From IMG/VR virus record IMGVR_UViG_3300010403_000038, positions 1 through 39,939 of that record: 39,939 nt of DNA. One strand, given 5' to 3'. Shown in pieces: positions 1-7,616 of this stretch. The notes beneath the pieces were generated by a model, which saw only the letters and a list, made by a program, of their open reading frames with translations, did not search any database and was not told the DNA's origin. Each line of letters starts with the position of its first letter. Positions within the stretch are counted from its first letter, which is position 1. Made by a program: the position numbers and the translations under genes. Origin of the DNA: a virus.

Positions 1-213
1 GCCGCGCCCGACGGCGAGGCAGATGCAGCGCTGCTCGGCGCCAGCCTGTGGGTCGACGGTCGGCCGCTCGGGCTCCACCGCGCCCTCCACCTCCCGGGGC
101 ACCTCTACATTCCGGTGCGCGAAGCGCTCAACCGCTGCGCCGAACTCCACGGCATGCACCGCAGGACGCCGGCCGCGGCCGGTGAGGCGGCCCCCCCACC
201 GGGGGAGGCATGA
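1..213 (+). CDS. Tail assembly chaperone, gpG-like (3' part, continues from the window end)
   Basis: This is the C-terminal part of the gene that begins at 39772; the frame is open from base 1 and stops with TGA at 211-213. The first 15 bases repeat the last 15 of the window in the same frame, so the joined protein has 121 residues. By position (after the tail tube gene, before the tape measure gene) it matches the lambda gpG-type chaperone that coats the tape measure protein during tail assembly. The visible stretch holds LWVDGRPLGLHR and a Pro/Ala-rich tail, not a known catalytic motif. The stop overlaps the next ATG (ATGA), and a slippery site lies 13 bases before the stop. Function rests on gene order and the frameshift arrangement rather than a diagnostic motif. 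Confidence 0.7.
   Translation, partial: AAPDGEADAALLGASLWVDGRPLGLHRALHLPGHLYIPVREALNRCAELHGMHRRTPAAAGEAAPPPGEA
192..198 (+). promoter_or_regulatory. Candidate -1 ribosomal frameshift site (C CCC CCA)
   Basis: In the chaperone frame the codons are GCC CCC CCA. The heptamer C-CCC-CCA lets the P-site tRNA re-pair on CCC and the A-site tRNA on CCC after a -1 slip. The -1 frame is open from here through the ATG at 210 to the stop at 417-419, giving a fused product of about 190 residues. A G-rich run (200-207) can pair with the C run. Lambda G/GT and many siphophages use a -1 slip at exactly this place in the tail operon. Confidence 0.7.
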
Positions 214-419
214 GCGCCGAGCGTCGCTTGATCTTCGCGCTCGGCGCGCGCCTGGGGATATCCGCAGCCGCGGTCGAACGCCTGTCCGCGCGCGAGGTGG
301 CCGGGTGGGTCGAATTCTTCAACGCGCACGAGCAGGCCTCGGCCAACGATGGCGCGGTCGACTTGAGTCGCCTCTCGCGCGAAGAGCGCCGGGCGATGTT
401 CCATCATGGCCGGCGGTAG
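210..419 (+). CDS. Tail assembly chaperone, gpT-like frameshift partner
   Basis: 69 residues if started at ATG 210, but probably made mainly as the C-terminal part of a -1 frameshift fusion with the upstream chaperone. The segment REVAGWVEFFNAHEQ resembles the '(R/A)E...EW..yy' core of short proteins found between tail chaperone and tape measure genes in proteobacterial phages (DUF4035/gpT-like). In lambda the T part of gpGT binds the tail tube subunit while the G part binds the tape measure. It lies in the -1 frame relative to the upstream gene, and its ATG overlaps the upstream TGA. It overlaps the next gene by 14 bases. There is no strong ribosome-binding site of its own, which favours the frameshift route. 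Confidence 0.65.
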   Translation: MSAERRLIFALGARLGISAAAVERLSAREVAGWVEFFNAHEQASANDGAVDLSRLSREERRAMFHHGRR

Positions 420-798
420 CGCGTTCACCGAACCGCAAGTGGTGGCGCTGCTCGCGAGCGCCCTCGCACCCGTCCCCGTTCACTGGGGGTTCGCCCCCTT
501 CGAGTCGATGAGCGAGCCGCCCCCGTTGCCGATCGTCGTCGTCCAGCGCGTCTCGTACTCCACAGCAGGCTACGAGGACATGTGCGCGGACGCTGCGTAC
601 CGGGGCGATACGCTGATCTCGATCCACGCGTGGGCGCTCGGCTACGAACAGGGGCGCGCGCTCGCCGCGGACGTGCGGCTCGCGATGACCGACGCCGTCG
701 GCTGGCGACTCCAGCAAGAGAGCGACCAGTACGAGTCGAACTTCCGGGCGTGGGCCATCGCCGGGCAGTGGCTCGCCGTCGGCGTCGTGCCGGGGTGA
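406..798 (+). CDS. Tail terminator/tail completion protein (DUF3168-like)
   Basis: 130 residues. The pattern is that of DUF3168-type tail completion proteins: an N-terminal helix (VVALLASALAPVPVHWG), a PLPIVVVQRVSY strand in the middle, then an ISIHAWA strand followed by a helix (ALAADVRLAM). These proteins cap the tail tube and mediate joining to the head. In many phages this gene precedes the tail tube gene; here it follows the chaperone pair, a small rearrangement. The ATG at 406 lies inside the end of the preceding gene, so translation is probably coupled. The family assignment is from pattern recognition and is moderately secure. Confidence 0.55.
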   Translation: MAGGSAFTEPQVVALLASALAPVPVHWGFAPFESMSEPPPLPIVVVQRVSYSTAGYEDMCADAAYRGDTLISIHAWALGYEQGRALAADVRLAMTDAVGWRLQQESDQYESNFRAWAIAGQWLAVGVVPG

Positions 799-807
799 GG
801 CAGTGCC

Positions 808-1569
808 ATGGCCTCGACGCTCCCGCTCGTCATCCAACCCAGCCGCAACGTCAAGCTCGGCGGCGAGCGGCTCGCCTCGCAGCGGCTCGTCGCCGAGATC
901 GATACGCAGTCGATGGCCGACGTGCGCGGCTACGCGCGCCAGATCGCCGAGGAGGTGAACGCCGAGCAGGCTGCCGCCGGGAACCCGCCCGCGATCGTCG
1001 CAGTCGACGGGAACCCGACGAAGGCGCTCGATCAGATCGATCGCAAGGTCGTCACCCTGTTCGGCTCGTTCCTCGCGCGCTCGGCGATGCGCGAAGTCGA
1101 GATGGCGCTCTCCGCGGCGATCGCGCGCTCGACGCGCGCGCACACGGGCCGGCTCGCCGACGTGAGCGGCTCCTGGTCGTGGCGCTTCGTCTCCGCGCGC
1201 GGCGAGGTCAAGCTCGTCTCGGCCTCGACAGAGCTGCCGCCCTTTACGCCCGGCGATCGGCTCGTCCTCTCGCCCACGCACGTCCCCTATGCGACGCTGA
1301 CCAACCGCAACGTGGCGCGCTCGGGCGCAGCGAACAAGGCCGTGACCCGAACGAAGAAAGGGCGGACCGTCTCGCCGCCGAAGGCGCAGCAGAACCGGGG
1401 GTTCTTGTTCCACGCCGCCGAGACCGTCCGCAGGCGTACCGTGTTTAAGCAGTTCAGCGTGACAGTCGTCTTCACGAAGCTGCACATGGTGCTCGGTGAG
1501 CTCATGAGTCGCGAGCAGGGCACGGGCATCCTCGTCATCAAGCCGCACATCCAACGCGTGAGGAGGTAA
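808..1569 (+). CDS. Uncharacterised virion assembly protein (possible neck/tail component)
   Basis: 253 residues, no family recognised with confidence. The central part (AHTGRLADVSGSW) resembles the 'TGxLxxS' core of HK97 gp10-like neck/tail proteins, with helices before it and beta segments after it. The C-terminal 90 residues are basic (NKAVTRTKKGR, RRRTVFK). It sits between the tail terminator-like gene and the tape measure gene, so a tail or neck role is likely. The ATG at 808 follows a GAGG motif about 8 bases upstream. It could instead be a second tail completion protein. No signal peptide or membrane segment is seen. Confidence 0.4.
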   Translation: MASTLPLVIQPSRNVKLGGERLASQRLVAEIDTQSMADVRGYARQIAEEVNAEQAAAGNPPAIVAVDGNPTKALDQIDRKVVTLFGSFLARSAMREVEMALSAAIARSTRAHTGRLADVSGSWSWRFVSARGEVKLVSASTELPPFTPGDRLVLSPTHVPYATLTNRNVARSGAANKAVTRTKKGRTVSPPKAQQNRGFLFHAAETVRRRTVFKQFSVTVVFTKLHMVLGELMSREQGTGILVIKPHIQRVRR

Positions 1570-1575
1570 CGCCAC

Positions 1576-3642
1576 ATGGCCGGTACCGTGGAGCGCTTCT
1601 ACAAGGTCACGGTCGACGCGACCGAGGCGATCCGGCAGCTCCAGAAGATTGCCTCGTCGACCGCGGCCGTCGATGCGAAGCTCGATGCGTTCGCGGGCAC
1701 GATCAAGAAGATCGGCGTCGGGCTCGCGGCAGGCTTCGGCGCGCACGCGTTCATCGAGAAGATCAAGGGCCTCTCGGAAGCCTTCGATCAGCTCGGCAAG
1801 GATGCGAGCAAGATCGGCATCGGGGCCGAAGACCTCCAGCGCATGCGCTATGCAGCCGACCTCGCGGGGGTCTCCGCCGAGGGCATGGACAAGGCGATCA
1901 CGAAGCTCGCCGTGGCGATGCAACACCTGGGCGTCGCGAGCGACGACGCGACGACGACGCTCAAGGCGATCGGGGTGACGGGCGGCGACTCGCCCGTCGT
2001 GGCCCTGGAAAAGATCGCTGACCGGTTCGCCGCGCTGCCCGATGGGGTCGAGAAGACGGCCGAGGCCGTCGCCCTGTTCGGCAAGTCGGGCGCCGACATG
2101 ATCCCGATGCTCAACGAAGGCGGGGCGAAGCTGAAAGAACTCGCCAACGAGGCAGACCGATTCGGCGGCATCATCGAGCAGAAGACGATCGACCAAGCCG
2201 AGGCCTTCAACGACAACCTCGCGCGTATGGAGAAGACGGCCGCTGGCTCTACCGCGCAGCTTACCGCCGGGCTGCTCCCGGCGCTCGACGCGCTCGCAGG
2301 TACTCTGGTCGAGCTTACGACGACCAGCGGCGGGTTCAGGAGCACGGGCGAAGCCATCGGCGAGCTCTTCGTAATGCTCGCGAAGGGCGCGATCTATACG
2401 AGCCAAATCCTGCGCACCTTGGGCAAGGACGTCGCCTTCGTCTTCTCGTTACTGACGCCGGGGCTGGATATCGGTGAGCTGTGGGACGCCTTCCAGCAGG
2501 ACCTACAGGAGACCGACGACGAAACCAAGAAGCTCGCCAGTGACTTGGACAAGGCCTTCGCGGCGGCGAAGACCGGCGCCGAGGCCGCGGGCGAGGCCGC
2601 GCGCAAGCACAGGAACGCGGTACAGGAAGCGGCCGACGCCGCCAAGCGCGCGAAGGACGCCGAGAAGGCGCTCGAAGAGGCGCGGCGCAAGGCGCAGAAG
2701 GCCGCCGAAGACCGGGCGAAGCTGGAAGAGACGTACGCGAAGATCGCCCATGAGACGGCCTCCGCGCTCGACGAGCAGAAGCAGACCGAGATCGGACTCG
2801 CCGCCGCGCGGGCGGCCGGCGCGAAGGAACTCGATCCGGTCGAGCGGCGTCTCCTCGACTTGCGCAACCAGCAGACGAACGCCTTCCTCGAATGGAAGCA
2901 AGCCGAGGAGGATGTCGTCGCGAACGAGCAGCTCCACCGCACTGCGCTCGACGAGCTCGAAGGCAAGTATGACGACGTTTCGGTCGCGCTACGCCGCTAT
3001 CACCAGGAGGCGCTCAACGGCACCGACGCGACGAAGGAGCACACCGACGAACTCAAGAAACAGAAGACGGTGGCCGAGGCCGTCGGCGACGGCTGGGATC
3101 GATTCGTCGATACGCTCTCGCAAGGCTCGGTCAACGTCTCCGATGCGATCTCGGCGATGGCGCGCTCGATCATCGCCGACCTGCTCAAGATCGCCGCGCA
3201 GAAGTACATCATCCAGTCGCTCTTTGGGGCGTCGAGCGGCGGCAGTGGCGGCGGGGCACCAGCGACCCAGGCGCTCGGCGGCGCGTGGGCGGCGGGCGAG
3301 CTCGTCCCCTTCGCGATGGGCGGCGTGACCGCCGGGCCGTTACGCATCCCCATGGCGCTGATGGGCGAAGCGTGGCCCGAAGCGATCATGCCGCTCAAGC
3401 GCACGCCCGACGGACGCCTGGGCGTGGCCGCGACCGGCGGCGGTGGTGCGCTGAACGTCCAGATCCACAACTACGCGGGCGCGGCGATCTCGACGCGCCG
3501 CGACGGCGCGGGCGACCTCCAGGTCATCGTCGAGGCGACCAAGAAGTCGCTTGCGGCCGACGTGCGCCGCGGCGGCGGCGACTTCGCCCGCGCGGCGGAA
3601 TCGGCGTGGCGCCTGAGCCGCGGGCAGGCCACGCAACTCTGA
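1576..3642 (+). CDS. Tail tape measure protein
   Basis: 688 residues, the longest head-to-tail operon product before the tip gene. It sets tail length and is ejected with the DNA. Order: an Ala/Lys-rich helical N-terminus; a region with GAEDLQRMRYAADLAG and LFGKSGADMIPMLNEGG typical of tape measure proteins; a hydrophobic stretch near residues 255-300; a long coiled coil (about 305-490) rich in Ala/Glu/Lys; and a lambda-type C-terminal domain (GWDRFVDTLSQGSVNVSDAI) followed by a Gly-rich segment. It has a perfect AGGAGG ribosome-binding site 8-9 bases before ATG 1576. At about 1.5 angstrom per residue it predicts a tail near 100 nm, typical of a siphovirus. Confidence 0.93.
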   Translation: MAGTVERFYKVTVDATEAIRQLQKIASSTAAVDAKLDAFAGTIKKIGVGLAAGFGAHAFIEKIKGLSEAFDQLGKDASKIGIGAEDLQRMRYAADLAGVSAEGMDKAITKLAVAMQHLGVASDDATTTLKAIGVTGGDSPVVALEKIADRFAALPDGVEKTAEAVALFGKSGADMIPMLNEGGAKLKELANEADRFGGIIEQKTIDQAEAFNDNLARMEKTAAGSTAQLTAGLLPALDALAGTLVELTTTSGGFRSTGEAIGELFVMLAKGAIYTSQILRTLGKDVAFVFSLLTPGLDIGELWDAFQQDLQETDDETKKLASDLDKAFAAAKTGAEAAGEAARKHRNAVQEAADAAKRAKDAEKALEEARRKAQKAAEDRAKLEETYAKIAHETASALDEQKQTEIGLAAARAAGAKELDPVERRLLDLRNQQTNAFLEWKQAEEDVVANEQLHRTALDELEGKYDDVSVALRRYHQEALNGTDATKEHTDELKKQKTVAEAVGDGWDRFVDTLSQGSVNVSDAISAMARSIIADLLKIAAQKYIIQSLFGASSGGSGGGAPATQALGGAWAAGELVPFAMGGVTAGPLRIPMALMGEAWPEAIMPLKRTPDGRLGVAATGGGGALNVQIHNYAGAAISTRRDGAGDLQVIVEATKKSLAADVRRGGGDFARAAESAWRLSRGQATQL

Positions 3643-3675
3643 TCCTCACGCAGCACTCACAGATCACTCACCCCC

Positions 3676-4191
3676 ATGCCCACGACCGGCACCTCCACCG
3701 ATCTCGCCCGCGCCCGCGCGAGCGCGCCGGCCGGCGTCGACATCTGGGAGACGCTCACGCTGGAGCACCCGGCGTGGGCCGCGCCCTACTACCTGACGAA
3801 CGCACCGACGGCGTTCACCGCAACCCTCGTCGACGGCGGCCCCGCGGTGACGTTCCTGCCGTTCCCGTTCGCAGTCCAGCTCCCAGCCGTCGACGGCGCC
3901 GGACAGCAAGACCTGCAGGTCTCGCTCACGAACGCGGACGCGGCCATCGCCGATGCGGTCCAGCTCGCGCACGCGACGCCCACGCAGCGCATCGAGGCGA
4001 CGTACCGGGTCTTTCTCTCGACGCTCGGCAGCTCGCAGATCCCGCAGTCCGCACCGATCGCCCTCTCGTTCGACGCCGTCCAGATCACGGAGGAGGCCGT
4101 CACGGGGGTTGCCGGGCGTTCGGACACTCTAAATAGACGATTCCCGGGCGTCCTCTACGACACGACCACCTTCCCGGGGCTCGACCGATGA
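3676..4191 (+). CDS. DUF1833-type tail protein
   Basis: 171 residues. It matches the DUF1833 layout: an N-terminal 'ETLTLEHPAW' motif, then all-beta segments, with a conserved C-terminal part (ALSFDAVQITEEAV, LNRRFPGVLYD). These proteins sit between the tape measure and the NlpC/P60 gene in many proteobacterial siphophages, where lambda has gpM/gpL, and probably form the distal tail adaptor. Here it precedes the peptidase and tip genes, and its TGA overlaps the next ATG. There is no strong ribosome-binding site in the 33-base gap after the tape measure gene. Confidence 0.75.
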   Translation: MPTTGTSTDLARARASAPAGVDIWETLTLEHPAWAAPYYLTNAPTAFTATLVDGGPAVTFLPFPFAVQLPAVDGAGQQDLQVSLTNADAAIADAVQLAHATPTQRIEATYRVFLSTLGSSQIPQSAPIALSFDAVQITEEAVTGVAGRSDTLNRRFPGVLYDTTTFPGLDR

Positions 4192-4589
4192 GGGCGACCA
4201 TCATCAGTCTCGGCCTGATCGACGAAGCGCTCGAAGACCTCATCGGCGCGCCGTTCTCGGCCGGCGCGCGCGGCCCCGACGCCTACGACTGCTGGGGGCT
4301 GGTGATCGCGCTCCGGCGCCAGCTCGGGCTACCGATACCCCCCGACTACGCGACAGGCTGCCTCACCCGCGATCAGGCCCACGCGCTGTTCGCCGCCGAT
4401 CGCCCGTCCGGCTGGCGCCGCGTGCCGCTGTCTCACGGGGGCATCCTGCTCGCCAACTGTGCGGCGCATGCCGGCGTGTACCTCGCGGGTCGGGTCGTCC
4501 ATGCGCAGGCGACAAGAGGCGTCGACTCCTGGACGCTCGGCCAATGGTCGGCCGCGTTCGGCGAGGTCGAGTGCTGGGAGGTCGTCTAG
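4188..4589 (+). CDS. NlpC/P60-family tail peptidase (gpK-like)
   Basis: 133 residues. The active-site Cys is Cys35 in DAYDCWGLV, with His94 in the AHAGVYL strand and a second His105 in VVHA, the Cys-His layout of NlpC/P60 papain-like peptidases. Phage members of this branch are carried in the tail tip and cut peptide crosslinks of peptidoglycan during DNA entry, as proposed for lambda gpK. The gene overlaps its neighbour by ATGA and is followed directly by the tip gene, the standard order. It is the only clear peptidoglycan hydrolase in the window. Confidence 0.88.
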   Translation: MRATIISLGLIDEALEDLIGAPFSAGARGPDAYDCWGLVIALRRQLGLPIPPDYATGCLTRDQAHALFAADRPSGWRRVPLSHGGILLANCAAHAGVYLAGRVVHAQATRGVDSWTLGQWSAAFGEVECWEVV

Positions 4590-7073
4590 ATGGCCGAGGT
4601 CGTTGTCCTTCGGAATCCACTCGACGCGAGTCGGCGGCGGCGTTGCCGTCTGGCCGATAGGATCAGCCTGCTGGACTGGGTCGAGCGCGAGGAGCCCGCG
4701 GGCGGCCACCTCACGCGCGCGGTCTATGTCAACGGCCGGCCCTGTACGGACGTCACCTACCGCACGCAGCCCGGCGACGAAGTGCTCGTCGCCTTCGCGC
4801 CCGGGGCGACCGTCGCGCCGTACATCGTTCAGGCCATCGTTGCCTTCGTCATCGGCTACGCGCTGAACACCTTGTTCGCGCCGAAGCGCCCGAACGCCGG
4901 CTCGTTGCCCTCGCCCTCTCAGGTCTACGGCATCGCGCCGCCGAAGAACGCGGCGAGGTTGGGCCAACCGATCCCCGTCATCTACGGGAGCGTGATCGCG
5001 CTACCCGACTTCGCCGCGCAGCCCTATACCTACTTCGCGCAGAACGACCAGTTCATGGACGCGCTGCTGTGCGTAGGCCTGGGCGACCACGACGTGACGG
5101 CGATCCTGTTCGCCGATACCTCGGGCGCGCCCCTCCCGCCCGACGTCGTACAGTGGCGCGCGTTCCGCCCGAGCGACCACGGCTCGCGCTTCGGCGTCGT
5201 ACAAGGCCAGACCGGCGTGCGCGAGAACGTGGTCACGAGTCCGGCGGTCGGGACGCAGGAGCTCTTCGGCCAGAAGGAGAGCGGGGTATGGGTAGCCTCG
5301 ACGTGGTATTGGGCGCTGTCGAACGTCCGCACGAGTACGGGTACCTCGGGCACGGTCCTGATCAACGCGACGACGCCCGCGGCCAAGATCGCGCTCCTGC
5401 CCGCGAACCCGCCGCTCGGGTCGCAGATCGGCTGCACGATCGGCTTCGACGGGTCTCTCTATACGCTCGGTACCTACACGGCCACCGCCTATTCGCCCGC
5501 GCAGACGCCCGCGGCCGGCGCGCTCATTCCCGCGCCCACGTTCGACACGACGCCGGGCATCAAGTGGGTCGGCCCCTTCGAGTGTTGCAAGGTGGGACAG
5601 ACGGGCACCTCGATCGAGATCGATTTCGTCCATCCGAAAGGGCTCTACGGGACGTCGCAGGGCAACATCGTTTTCGCAAGTGTGATGGTGCAGATGGTGT
5701 GGGAACAGATCGACGCGAACGGCAATGTGATCGCGGGTGGCGGCGGTAATGTCTACTTCAATCCAGGCGGTGCGACGACGACCCCGCAGCGGCGCACGTT
5801 CACGCAAGCCGTGCCGTCGGGGCGTTACCGCGTCAAGTGCGGGACCATCGGCAATGGCGGTGGCGACAGTACCGGGGTGGGACTGCAAGTGATTTGGGCA
5901 GGCCTGAAGTTCCAGCTCGATCCGCCGCCGGCCTCTCAGGTGGTCTACGGCAATGTGACGCTCGTCGCCGTCCGTCTGAAGGCGAGTAACGGGATCGCAG
6001 CAGACGCCGCCGCCTCGATGCGCTTTCGGGTGACGCGACGTCTGCCTCCCTTGGGCTCGGGGACGGCCGCGCCAACCTCGAACCCCGCGGATGCGTTTGT
6101 CGACATCCTCTGCGCGCCGTACGGCGGCGCGCGTCCCGTCACGGGCGACGAGATCGATCTCCCCGAGCTCACGGCGAGCCGCTCGGCGTGGGACGGCGCG
6201 AATGGATTCAACGCCGTCTTCGATCAGGCGAGTACGGTCTGGGAAGCGCTCGGCCTCGCGGTGCAGGCAGTCCACGCGGCGCCCCTGCCGGTGGGCTCGC
6301 GCATGTCGCTCATGCACGACGCGGTGCAGCCCGTACGCGCGACGCTCTTCACCGACGAGAGCATCGTCGCGGGGTCGCTGAAGGTCAACCAAACTTTCGA
6401 CCGGATCGGGACGCCCGCGGGCGTGCGCGTGAACTGGCGCGACCCGATCACGTTCGAGGAGGCCGTCGTCCTCCAGCCGCCGCTCGTCGCGGACTATTCG
6501 ACGATCGATCTGTTCGGCTGTACGTCGCTCACAGTCGCGCAGCAGCATGCAGCGCTGGCGCTGGCGAAGCGCGCCAAGCAGCGCAGCTCGATCGAGTTCG
6601 AGTGCGAGCTCGAAGGGCTGAACATCCTGCCCGGCGACCGTATCGGCGTCTCGGCGCGCATGGTGCATTGGGCGCAGAGCGCGCGGGTGGAGTCCGTCGA
6701 CGGGCTCGTCCTGACGCTCTCGAAGCCGCTCGTGTGGACGGCCGGCCAGCCGCATGCGGTGCTGCTGCGGACAGACGAGGGCACTGCGTGGCGCGTATTC
6801 GGCGTGACGCCCGGCGAGGCCGATAACATCCTCGTGCTGCCTTCGCTGCCGTTCATCATCACCGGCGCGAACGAGCCGCAGGAGGCAACGGCCATTTCCT
6901 TCGGCGTCCAAGACCACGAGGTGACCGACTGGATCGTGACGAAGGTAACCCCGAACGGAACGACCGTTACGCTCGAAGCAGTGAACTACGATCCGAGCAT
7001 CTACTCTGTCGCGGCCGACTTCACGCGCCGCATCCGGTACGCCCCCGACGTCGAGGAGCTGCGTCCATCATGA
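4590..7073 (+). CDS. Host specificity tail tip protein, TipJ/gpJ-like
   Basis: 827 residues. The N-terminal 70 residues (LRNPLDASRRRR to TQPGDEVLVAFAPG) form a small ubiquitin-like domain, followed by a hydrophobic helix (IVQAIVAFVIGYALNTLF) and then PKNAARLGQPIPVIYGS, the signature start of the tail hub domain in TipJ proteins. The rest is beta-rich, as in lambda gpJ. It forms the central tip of the tail and contacts the receptor. The start ATG directly follows the peptidase stop, with GGAGGT about 9 bases upstream. It is shorter than lambda gpJ (about 1,130 residues); receptor binding may be shared with the downstream fibre. Confidence 0.88.
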   Translation: MAEVVVLRNPLDASRRRRCRLADRISLLDWVEREEPAGGHLTRAVYVNGRPCTDVTYRTQPGDEVLVAFAPGATVAPYIVQAIVAFVIGYALNTLFAPKRPNAGSLPSPSQVYGIAPPKNAARLGQPIPVIYGSVIALPDFAAQPYTYFAQNDQFMDALLCVGLGDHDVTAILFADTSGAPLPPDVVQWRAFRPSDHGSRFGVVQGQTGVRENVVTSPAVGTQELFGQKESGVWVASTWYWALSNVRTSTGTSGTVLINATTPAAKIALLPANPPLGSQIGCTIGFDGSLYTLGTYTATAYSPAQTPAAGALIPAPTFDTTPGIKWVGPFECCKVGQTGTSIEIDFVHPKGLYGTSQGNIVFASVMVQMVWEQIDANGNVIAGGGGNVYFNPGGATTTPQRRTFTQAVPSGRYRVKCGTIGNGGGDSTGVGLQVIWAGLKFQLDPPPASQVVYGNVTLVAVRLKASNGIAADAAASMRFRVTRRLPPLGSGTAAPTSNPADAFVDILCAPYGGARPVTGDEIDLPELTASRSAWDGANGFNAVFDQASTVWEALGLAVQAVHAAPLPVGSRMSLMHDAVQPVRATLFTDESIVAGSLKVNQTFDRIGTPAGVRVNWRDPITFEEAVVLQPPLVADYSTIDLFGCTSLTVAQQHAALALAKRAKQRSSIEFECELEGLNILPGDRIGVSARMVHWAQSARVESVDGLVLTLSKPLVWTAGQPHAVLLRTDEGTAWRVFGVTPGEADNILVLPSLPFIITGANEPQEATAISFGVQDHEVTDWIVTKVTPNGTTVTLEAVNYDPSIYSVAADFTRRIRYAPDVEELRPS

Positions 7074-7600
7074 TCGCCTACCCGGGTTCGTTTCCGTGTG
7101 CCTCGCGCGTCGAGGGCCATTCGGCGACGCTCGCCTCGGGCGTCATTCGTACGCCGATGACTGCGGGCGTCAGCCGCCAGCGGCGCGCGTATCGGCACCT
7201 CCCGCAGCAGGTCTCGCTGGTCTTCGTCATCAACCAGTCGATGTACGCGAGCTGGCTGTCCTGGGTGAACACCTACGCGTGGGACGAGTGGATCACAATG
7301 AACCTCCCCGGCCTGCGTGCGAGTGCCGCGAGCGCGGACACGGCGCCGGTAGCCGTGCGATTCTTCAGCGACGTGCAGGCTGAGCTGATCCCGATCGCGC
7401 GCCTGTGGCTCTGGCGCGTACGCGTCTCGGCCGAGTACGTGCCGCTGGCGACCGACTACCTCGCACTCGATGGCGTGTGGATCGTTCCCGGACGGCCTGC
7501 GCTACCCGAGCCGGACTGGGTGTTGGGCGGCTCGCCCGGCGCACCGGCGCCGATCTTCACGAACCCGGGCACCCCGGCGCTGCCGACCGTCATCCTCTAG
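7070..7600 (+). CDS. Tail tip-associated protein of unknown function
   Basis: 176 residues. The sequence (QRRAYRHLPQQVSLVF, a Trp-rich SWVNTYAWDEW) recalls a conserved but uncharacterised family coded directly after the tip gene in many proteobacterial phages, usually annotated only as a phage tail protein. It is predicted to be mostly beta with no signal peptide or membrane segment. It starts inside the end of the tip gene (ATGA), so the two are translationally coupled and probably assemble together. A role as adaptor between the tip and the fibre is inference from position. Confidence 0.55.
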   Translation: MIAYPGSFPCASRVEGHSATLASGVIRTPMTAGVSRQRRAYRHLPQQVSLVFVINQSMYASWLSWVNTYAWDEWITMNLPGLRASAASADTAPVAVRFFSDVQAELIPIARLWLWRVRVSAEYVPLATDYLALDGVWIVPGRPALPEPDWVLGGSPGAPAPIFTNPGTPALPTVIL

Positions 7601-7616
7601 AGAAGGGGTTCCCGTT

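Noticed and set aside
319-2406. 695-codon open frame on the minus strand
   Set aside because: Antisense to the tail terminator and tape measure genes, Arg/Asp/Leu-rich with no domain; a GC-rich shadow frame.
5001-6917. 638-codon minus-strand frame opposite the tail tip gene
   Set aside because: Repetitive Arg-rich composition and full overlap with a well-supported gene; shadow.
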